Shown: in pieces, positions 56,895-62,436 of the stretch
Numbering within the stretch: the stretch's first letter is position 1
How the letters are laid out: every line of letters begins with the position of its first letter
Assembly: GCA_905233165.1 (NCBI GenBank)
Contig: CAJODL010000009.1
Location: forward strand, 1 to 62,436
Source of the DNA: an uncultured Prevotella sp.
GTDB lineage: Bacteria; Bacteroidota; Bacteroidia; Bacteroidales; Bacteroidaceae
Direction: 5' to 3'
Length of the DNA: 62,436 nt
The notes under the pieces: generated by a model
Told to the model about the DNA's origin: nothing
Databases searched by the model: none
Seen by the model: only the letters and a program-made list of their open reading frames with translations
Position numbers and translations under genes: made by a program

Positions 56895-58096
56895 TAATTG
56901 AATTAGATCAGCCTCAACTTGACGCAATTGAAAAGCTGAAGTCCGGTAACATATTGTGTGGGGATACCGGATCAGGTAAATCACGTACGGCCCTCGCGTA
57001 TTTTCTTAAGAGAGTATGCGGGGGCTCTCTTTGTGTTGAAGAGAATGAGCATCTTAAGAATCCTGTTCCACTGTATATTATCACAACAGCCAAGAAGAGG
57101 GACAACCGTGAATGGCATGAGGAGGCACGCCAGTGCGGTATATTCGAAGATGGATCTTTTTCAGGTATCAAACTCACAGTGGACAGCTGGAACAATATTG
57201 CCAAGTACGTGAATGTCGATCATAGCTTTTTTGTTTTCGATGAGCAGCGTCTCGTTGGTAAAGGCAAATGGGTTAACGCATTTTTCAAGATCGCAGCTAA
57301 AAACCAGTGGCTTATGCTTACCGCTACACCTGGTGATTGCTGGATCGAGTATTTTCCAGTCTTCAAGGCAAACGGATTTTACAAAACCAGATACGAGTTC
57401 ACATCCATGCATGTTATCTGGAAGACATGGAGTAAGTTTCCCGACATCAAAGGATATTACAACGAAGGACTGCTTATGAAGCACAGACGTGATATTCTTG
57501 TCGAGCTTCCTGTCATCAAGCATACGAATCAGATTCACAAGACCATATATCTGCCGTATGACATGGACAAGAGCAGAATGGTTCTTCGTAACAGGTTCAA
57601 TCCATATCTTCATCAGCCTATTGAAGACGCTGGTGAACTCTGCCGTGTACTGAGACAGATTTCCAATGAAGATCCAAGCAGACTTCAGAGTGTTGAGATA
57701 TTGATGCACGATCATCCGAAAGTCATCATATTCTACAACTTCGATTATGAGCTTGAGATCCTCAGAAAGCTGCCAACGGTTATTGCCGAATGGAATGGGC
57801 ATAAACATGATCCGTTACCTGAAGGCGATCATTGGGCATATCTGGTTCAATACAATGCAGGAGCCGAAGGCTGGAACTGTACAACAACTGACACCGTCAT
57901 TTTCTATTCACAGAGTTACAGTTACAAGATCACCAAACAGGCAGCAGGACGTATTGACAGACGTAACACACCATTTACTGATCTGTTCTATTTTCACTTG
58001 TCCAGTAAGAGCAAGATTGATATTGCAATTGAGCGGGCACTGAGCAAGAAGAAGGACTTCAACGCAAGCACATTTGTCAGAATCAGAAAAACATAA
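56891..58096 (+). CDS. SF2 helicase
   Basis: A 401-residue helicase with motif I CGDTGSGKSRTA near 23-34, motif II FVFDEQR near 116-122 (DEQR in place of DEAH), motif III LTATPGD near 142-148, and motif VI QAAGRIDRRNTPF near 354-366. ATP-driven unwinding or remodelling of DNA in replication or recombination is expected. It overlaps the previous gene by 4 bases. Compact size and the order of genes resemble the helicase in other phage replication modules. Confidence 0.88.
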   Translation: MIIELDQPQLDAIEKLKSGNILCGDTGSGKSRTALAYFLKRVCGGSLCVEENEHLKNPVPLYIITTAKKRDNREWHEEARQCGIFEDGSFSGIKLTVDSWNNIAKYVNVDHSFFVFDEQRLVGKGKWVNAFFKIAAKNQWLMLTATPGDCWIEYFPVFKANGFYKTRYEFTSMHVIWKTWSKFPDIKGYYNEGLLMKHRRDILVELPVIKHTNQIHKTIYLPYDMDKSRMVLRNRFNPYLHQPIEDAGELCRVLRQISNEDPSRLQSVEILMHDHPKVIIFYNFDYELEILRKLPTVIAEWNGHKHDPLPEGDHWAYLVQYNAGAEGWNCTTTDTVIFYSQSYSYKITKQAAGRIDRRNTPFTDLFYFHLSSKSKIDIAIERALSKKKDFNASTFVRIRKT

Positions 58097-58098
58097 AA

Positions 58099-58123
58099 TC
58101 GCGAAAAATACAAGGCCTATAAT
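58099..58123 (+). promoter_or_regulatory. Phage promoter-like element Pu
   Basis: TCGCGAAAAATACAAGGCC then TATAAT (58118-58123), 18-base spacing, the only copy in the replication region. Confidence 0.75.
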
Positions 58124-58185
58124 AGAAGAGATACATAGAATAAGCATCTTTTGATGTTTTTCCTATTCAAATCTCTTCTTTTTTT
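58124..58185 (+). ncRNA. Short hairpin RNA or terminator after the Pu element
   Basis: AGAAGAGAT (58124-58132) pairs perfectly with ATCTCTTCT (58171-58179), followed by TTTTTTT. Inside, GAATA/TATTC and CATC/GATG around TTTT can extend the stem. Promoter and terminator with nothing between them except this hairpin suggest a ~60-base RNA, or an attenuator of the next operon. Confidence 0.5.
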
Positions 58186-58221
58186 GGTCTTGCTTAGATG
58201 ATCCGGAAGGAGTTGCATATC

Positions 58222-58635
58222 TTGAAACGCGAGAATCAGTTTCAGTCTGAACTGATCAAAGAGCTGAAGGATGAGTTTCCAGGCTCTATTATTTTGAAGA
58301 ATGATGGCTCTAACGTCCCTCAGGGATTTCCGGATCTGCTGATTCTTTTTGGCAAGAAGTGGGCAGCACTTGAATGCAAGAGATCGTCCACTGCACACAA
58401 ACAGCCGAATCAGGAATATTACGTGCACCGTCTTAACAAGATGTCGTTCGCAAGGTTTATATCTCCTGAGAACAAGGAAGAGGTATTAGATGATCTTCGC
58501 AAGACATTCAGACATCGTCGGACAACACGCATTTCTGGGAGCGAGCAAGTGGAATTGGATAAACTACTCAGAGGACAAACTGAAGCAGGCATATCTGAAC
58601 AACCTTGCAGTCCAGCGTGGTACAGAGTTGCATGA
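58222..58635 (+). CDS. PD-(D/E)xK nuclease (VRR-NUC / resolvase-like)
   Basis: A 137-residue nuclease. TTG 58222 is chosen because AAGGAG lies 10 bases upstream. The core FQSELIKELKDEFPGSIILK, GFPDLLILF and WAALECKRS gives the E, PD and ExK triad; NQEYYVHRLNKMSFARFISP completes the fold. Relatives cut branched or single-stranded DNA. The fold should end near residue 92; the remaining ~45 residues overlap the next gene by 146 bases in another frame and look like an unselected extension. Confidence 0.75.
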   Translation: MKRENQFQSELIKELKDEFPGSIILKNDGSNVPQGFPDLLILFGKKWAALECKRSSTAHKQPNQEYYVHRLNKMSFARFISPENKEEVLDDLRKTFRHRRTTRISGSEQVELDKLLRGQTEAGISEQPCSPAWYRVA

Positions 58636-59050
58636 GTTTGCATCAGATTGTATTCGCTTAAAACAACCACTCCCAAAACTTAAAAAGACGTTGAACATGT
58701 ATGTCAACGATGCAATTAAATTTTCAATGAATCCTGAGCAACCGTTATTCTATTCAAAGAATTTTTACGGAACAGCTGACGCAATCGCATTTGATGATGA
58801 TCGGCAATTTCTCAGGATCCATGATCTTAAGACAGGGCATATTAAGGCCCATATTGAGCAGCTTGAAATCTATGCTGCTCTTTTTTGTTTGGAGTATCAC
58901 CACAAGCCTAACGACCTGGCTATGGAGCTCCGCATATATCAGGGTGACGAGATTATGATGGAGATTCCAGATAGTGAACAAATCGCTAGAATCATGAAGA
59001 CGGCCGTCATATTTGATGACGTGATCGAACAAATGAAAATGGAGGAATAG
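58490..59050 (+). CDS. PD-(D/E)xK exonuclease (RecB/Cas4-like)
   Basis: A 186-residue protein starting at ATG 58490 inside the previous gene. NLAVQRGTELHEFASDCI near 38-55 gives the N-terminal RGT-xxH, then FYGTADAIAFDD near 93-104 and FLRIHDLKTG then EQLEIYAALFCLE supply the D, DxK and QxxxY motifs of RecB-family nucleases. Likely a 5'-3' exonuclease for recombination or replication-end processing. Confidence 0.8.
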   Translation: MIFARHSDIVGQHAFLGASKWNWINYSEDKLKQAYLNNLAVQRGTELHEFASDCIRLKQPLPKLKKTLNMYVNDAIKFSMNPEQPLFYSKNFYGTADAIAFDDDRQFLRIHDLKTGHIKAHIEQLEIYAALFCLEYHHKPNDLAMELRIYQGDEIMMEIPDSEQIARIMKTAVIFDDVIEQMKMEE

Positions 59051-59053
59051 TTT

Positions 59054-61984
59054 ATGCAACGCCAGGTCCCGGAAGAACAGGTTTATGTCGGTGAAGGACT
59101 GTTATTTGATGACAGTAACTTCAAGGAAGACTACGGTACACCAAGGCACTCAGGTCGATATCCTTGGGGTTCAGGTGAGAATCCATATCAGAGTGATGAG
59201 AACTTTCAGAAGAGAGTTGCTGATCTTAAGAAGCGTGGATTTACCGAAGTCGAGATTGCCAAATCTATGGGATTCAAGAGCACCTCACAGTTGAGAGCTA
59301 AGAAGGATATTCATGGCGAGAATCTGATTAAACAGCGTAACGCTTATATCTTTAAGCTCAGAGACAAGGGATATTCACCGGCAGCTATTTCAAAGCAATT
59401 GCAGATTCCTGACTCAACTGTCCGTTCTGTTTTAAAGAAAGTAGACGATGTCAAGAAGAAAGGAACGAGAGCAGTTGCTGATGAGTTGAAGAAAGCCATA
59501 TCTGAGAAGAAGTATCTTGATATTGGCAATGGTAGTGAAGTTGCTATGGGTGTTTCCAAGGATAAATTGAGACATGCTGTAGCATTACTTGAAGAAGAGG
59601 GATATCAGGTAACCAAACATGAACAGCCTCAGATGGGGACAGGCAAAGTAACCACAATGAAGGTTATTTCCAAGTCTGATACACCATGGGTTGAGATTGA
59701 CAGAGCCCGGAAGAATGGCGAGATTGATTTTCCAAACTTCAGATTTGAGCATAATTCCTACGAGAATCCTCACAAGCTTGAAACTCCTCGCTCCGTGGAT
59801 TCCAAGCGTATTCAGGTTATTTATGGAGACAAAGGAGGAACTGATAAGGATGGACTTATTGAACTGAGGCGCGGATGTGAAGACTTAAATTTAGGTCGTA
59901 ACTCATATGCTCAGGTTCGTATTGCTGTTGATGGCACGCATTTTATCAAAGGCGTTGCTGTTTATGCAGATGATCTTCCGAAGGGCGTTGATATTCGGGT
60001 TAATACAAACAAGGTTTCTGGTACACCTCTTAAAGCACCTAAAGGTGAAGAAGCTGTATTGAAGCCTATGAAAAATGATCCGGTTACCAACAATCCATTT
60101 GGTGCATCCATAATTCAGGACAATGAGAAGCTTCGTTATTTCCAGACTCATTATACTGGCAAAGACGGTAAAGAACATTTATCATGCCTGAACATCGTTA
60201 ACGAACAGGGAACATGGGATGAATGGAACAGAACCTTATCTTCTCAGTTCCTTGCTAAACAGACAGTTCCGTTAGCCAAGCGCCAGCTGACCCTCGATGC
60301 CAGGATGCGGAAGGATGATTTCGACGAGATCATGAGTATTTCCAATCCTGTTATTCGTAAGAATCTGCTTGATTCATATGCGGATAATTGTGATTCGGCT
60401 GCAGTTCATTTGAAAGCAGCATCTCTTCCGCGTCAGGCTACACAGCTGATCGTCCCATTTCCTGATATCAAGGAAGATCGTATTTACGCACCTAATTTCC
60501 GTCAAGGAGAGAAGGTTGTGCTTGTGCGATTTCCTCATGCAGGACGTTTTGAGTTGGCTGAACTGACCGTTGATAATACATTTAAGCATGGCAAGCAGGT
60601 TATTGGTGGTGTTGATCCCACTGTTAAATGTGATGCAGTTGGTATTCATCCCAAAGTTGCTGAGAAGTTATCTGGTGCTGATTTCGATGGCGATACTGTT
60701 CTTGTTATTCCGAATAATGATGGCAAGATTAAATTGCATGATGCATTACCGGAACTGAATGGATTTGCTGAAGAGCTTCGTGTCAAGTATAAACGTGATC
60801 CAAATTCACCACATCCGCAGATGACACCGCATGAGAAGCAGATGCAGATGGGCATAGTGTCAAATCTTATTACAGACATGACTCTTAAAGGTGCCCCTGC
60901 TTCAGAAATAGCAAGAGCTGTTAAACATTCCATGGTGGTTATTGATGCTGAGAAGCATGACCTGGACTGGAGACAATCCGCAGAGGATAATAATATTCGT
61001 CAGTTATATATGAAGTGGCAAGGCAAACCAAGAGGTGGTGCTTCGACACTTATTTCTCAAGCGAAAGGTGAGGTTCAAATTCCTGATCGCAGAGCTGGTG
61101 AATACAGAACAGACCCTGAGACTGGAAAGGTCAGGGTTTTTTATATTGATCCTAAAACTGGTGAGCGTTTATATACCAACACTGGCAAAATGACAAGCCG
61201 TCGTATTTTAAAGGATGTTATTGACCCAGCTACAGGTAAACCTAAGATCGATCCGAAGACCAAGCAGAAAATAAAGGAACCAGTTCTTGACGAGAACGGC
61301 AAGGTTATTTGGCAGAAGGTTCCGAAGATGATCAAATCCCAGAAAATGTACGAGGCGAAGGACGCTCTTGATTTATCTTCTGGTACACGAATGGAAACTG
61401 TTTACGGAGAATATGCAAACGAGATGAAAGCACTTGCCAACAAAGCAAGACTCGAGTCCAGTCATATTCATCCATACAAACAGAACCTTTCTGCTAAGCA
61501 GACATATCTGAAAGAGGTTAAAGAGCTCGATATTGCTCTTGCACAGGCAACAGCCAATGCGCCTCTTGAACGTAAAGCTCAGGCCCTTGCCGGAAAGTTA
61601 TTTTCCATGATGAAACAGGATAATCCTGAGCTTCAGTACGACAAGGATAAACAGAAGAAGGTGCGTGGTCAGTGTCTTGAAGAGGCCCGGTATCGTGTAG
61701 GTGCAAAGAAACATCAGATTGATATTACTGACCGTCAATGGGAAGCAATTCAGGCTGGCGCTATTTCTTCCAGTAAGCTTGAAGAGATACTAAAGAACAC
61801 TGATATTGACAAGCTCAAGAAGCGTGCACTTCCTAAGACACCGAAAGGCATATCTCCAGGCAAGTTGGCCACTGCTCGTATGCGGCTTAATAACGGTTAT
61901 TCTTCTTCTGAAGTTGCCGACAGTTTAGGTATTTCTGTGTCAACACTCTATCGTGCACTCGGCAAGCAGGAATCAAAGAGTTAA
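59054..61984 (+). CDS. Candidate two-barrel (YonO/QDE-1-like) RNA polymerase
   Basis: A 976-residue protein, ATG 59054 after TGGAGG. The key motif is SGADFDGDTVLVIPNN, with Asp543, Asp545 and Asp547 as the metal-binding triad found in the double-psi barrel of cellular beta', YonO-type phage and QDE-1-type polymerases. Upstream VLVRFPHAGRFELAELTVDN and downstream QMQMGIVSNLITDMTL also fit that region. Helix-turn-helix segments occur at about 61-82, 105-127 and 945-968. Residues 31-41 are RHSGRYPWGSG, similar to a signature of head-module proteins here. Transcription of phage genes is the natural role; being virion-packaged is inferred. The assignment rests mainly on the triad. Confidence 0.7.
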   Translation: MQRQVPEEQVYVGEGLLFDDSNFKEDYGTPRHSGRYPWGSGENPYQSDENFQKRVADLKKRGFTEVEIAKSMGFKSTSQLRAKKDIHGENLIKQRNAYIFKLRDKGYSPAAISKQLQIPDSTVRSVLKKVDDVKKKGTRAVADELKKAISEKKYLDIGNGSEVAMGVSKDKLRHAVALLEEEGYQVTKHEQPQMGTGKVTTMKVISKSDTPWVEIDRARKNGEIDFPNFRFEHNSYENPHKLETPRSVDSKRIQVIYGDKGGTDKDGLIELRRGCEDLNLGRNSYAQVRIAVDGTHFIKGVAVYADDLPKGVDIRVNTNKVSGTPLKAPKGEEAVLKPMKNDPVTNNPFGASIIQDNEKLRYFQTHYTGKDGKEHLSCLNIVNEQGTWDEWNRTLSSQFLAKQTVPLAKRQLTLDARMRKDDFDEIMSISNPVIRKNLLDSYADNCDSAAVHLKAASLPRQATQLIVPFPDIKEDRIYAPNFRQGEKVVLVRFPHAGRFELAELTVDNTFKHGKQVIGGVDPTVKCDAVGIHPKVAEKLSGADFDGDTVLVIPNNDGKIKLHDALPELNGFAEELRVKYKRDPNSPHPQMTPHEKQMQMGIVSNLITDMTLKGAPASEIARAVKHSMVVIDAEKHDLDWRQSAEDNNIRQLYMKWQGKPRGGASTLISQAKGEVQIPDRRAGEYRTDPETGKVRVFYIDPKTGERLYTNTGKMTSRRILKDVIDPATGKPKIDPKTKQKIKEPVLDENGKVIWQKVPKMIKSQKMYEAKDALDLSSGTRMETVYGEYANEMKALANKARLESSHIHPYKQNLSAKQTYLKEVKELDIALAQATANAPLERKAQALAGKLFSMMKQDNPELQYDKDKQKKVRGQCLEEARYRVGAKKHQIDITDRQWEAIQAGAISSSKLEEILKNTDIDKLKKRALPKTPKGISPGKLATARMRLNNGYSSSEVADSLGISVSTLYRALGKQESKS

Positions 61985-62000
61985 GGAGGTGATGGTCTGA

Positions 62001-62297
62001 ATGCCGAAGGAAACTGATATTCTTTTAACCACGAAAGACAACGAGTTCAATCCATTTACTGATTACGACAATTGGAAAGCTTTCGACACTGCGTATGAGC
62101 ATCCATATTGTACAGAAGAGTATGTGGCACGTGAAGTTGGATTTCTGGATGAAGAGATGTCCGAATCTGAAGTTGCAAGAGCTCTAAACAGAGCTTACGA
62201 CACGATCATCGCTCTTAACAAAGAGATTGGTTACGACATCTATATAAAGGTATCCAGGGATGGCAGTAGATTCGAGACCACCCCCACACAGGATTAA
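62001..62297 (+). CDS. Conserved small phage protein
   Basis: A 98-residue protein 16 bases after the polymerase candidate, ATG 62001 after AAGGAGGTGA. It begins MPKETDILLTTKDNEFNPFT and continues with a helical, acidic middle (SESEVARALNRAYDTIIALN). I recognise this start from gut phages, where it follows the same polymerase-like gene near the terminase. Function unknown. Confidence 0.6.
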   Translation: MPKETDILLTTKDNEFNPFTDYDNWKAFDTAYEHPYCTEEYVAREVGFLDEEMSESEVARALNRAYDTIIALNKEIGYDIYIKVSRDGSRFETTPTQD

Positions 62298-62436
62298 CAT
62301 ATGATCTACCGGGGGAGGGGGTCTCCCAATACCTCCCACCCCTCTGCATCGCCGCCCTCGGTGAGAAGTCCCTTGTACTGGCCTTCCCGGACGGGCTTGG
62401 CGTACTGAATGCGGTTCTGCAGGAAGTGGTAACTGC
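62298..62436 (-). other. GC-rich right end with partial - strand reading frame
   Basis: From the TAG at 62308-62306 (- strand) a frame stays open to the window end, reading inward as ...YHFLQNRIQYAKPVREGQYK and EGGDAEGWEVLGDPLPR. Its codons end mostly in G or C, unlike any phage gene in the window. G-rich and C-rich tracts (62310-62340) precede it. It could be a terminal packaging region or, more likely for the last ~90 bases, foreign DNA joined to the phage contig. Confidence 0.4.

Overview
The window looks like the nearly complete genome of a temperate, tailed (siphovirus-type) bacteriophage of a Firmicutes/Clostridia host, probably a gut bacterium. The evidence is strong AGGAGG ribosome sites with frequent TTG/GTG starts, an HK97-type head module, long-tail genes with a 2519-residue tape measure protein, a phi-LC3-like holin, and an integrase next to the 3' half of a tRNA-Thr(GGT). 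Because the attachment site is intact beside the integrase, the sequence represents the virion or circular form, not an integrated prophage. Every recognisable phage gene lies on the + strand.

Layout. 1-277: non-coding left end with an inverted repeat, probably the packaging-recognition side. 278-11.6 kb: small-terminase-like protein, HNH nuclease, connector, large terminase, three small proteins sharing a H-x-G-(I/V)-x-G-M-(K/R)-W-G signature, portal, a protease/scaffold/major capsid fusion, head closure, tail tube and chaperones. 11.5-21.7 kb: tape measure, distal tail and tail hub proteins. 21.7-31.7 kb: receptor-binding and tail-decoration proteins with the lysis genes (endolysin, membrane protein, holin) inserted among them, plus an unexplained structured 270-base gap. 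31.7-33.1 kb: tyrosine integrase and attP. 33.1-39.6 kb: about 17 small genes, mostly single-gene cassettes of terminator + unusual promoter + Shine-Dalgarno + gene, with one structured RNA. 39.6-44.8 kb: thyX and small early genes (zinc ribbons, ribbon-helix-helix, DUF3310-like, DUF551-like and helix-turn-helix proteins). 44.8-51.7 kb: an operon of small membrane-anchored and coiled-coil proteins of unknown role. 51.7-62.3 kb: an iteron-type origin, a 1391-residue SF3 helicase-primase-family B DNA polymerase fusion, a ssDNA-binding candidate, SF2 helicase, two PD-(D/E)xK nucleases, and a 976-residue two-barrel (YonO/QDE-1-like) RNA polymerase candidate. The last ~130 bases are GC-rich and look like coding DNA on the - strand from something else.

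How it may work together. The most interesting theme is transcription. At least twenty copies of a promoter-like element (TCGCR, then CAA, then TATAGT, with a fixed 18-base distance from the CGC to the TATA) drive the early cassettes. In many copies the Shine-Dalgarno sequence directly abuts TATAGT, so a normal sigma-70 start 6-8 bases downstream would remove the ribosome site; initiation therefore probably occurs within or just after TATA. The phage also encodes a candidate DNA-dependent RNA polymerase (DFDGD motif) and a regulator that joins a sigma-region-4-like helix-turn-helix to an alpha-CTD-like domain. I infer, but cannot prove from sequence, a self-contained transcription system in which the polymerase recognises this promoter class and may be carried in the virion.
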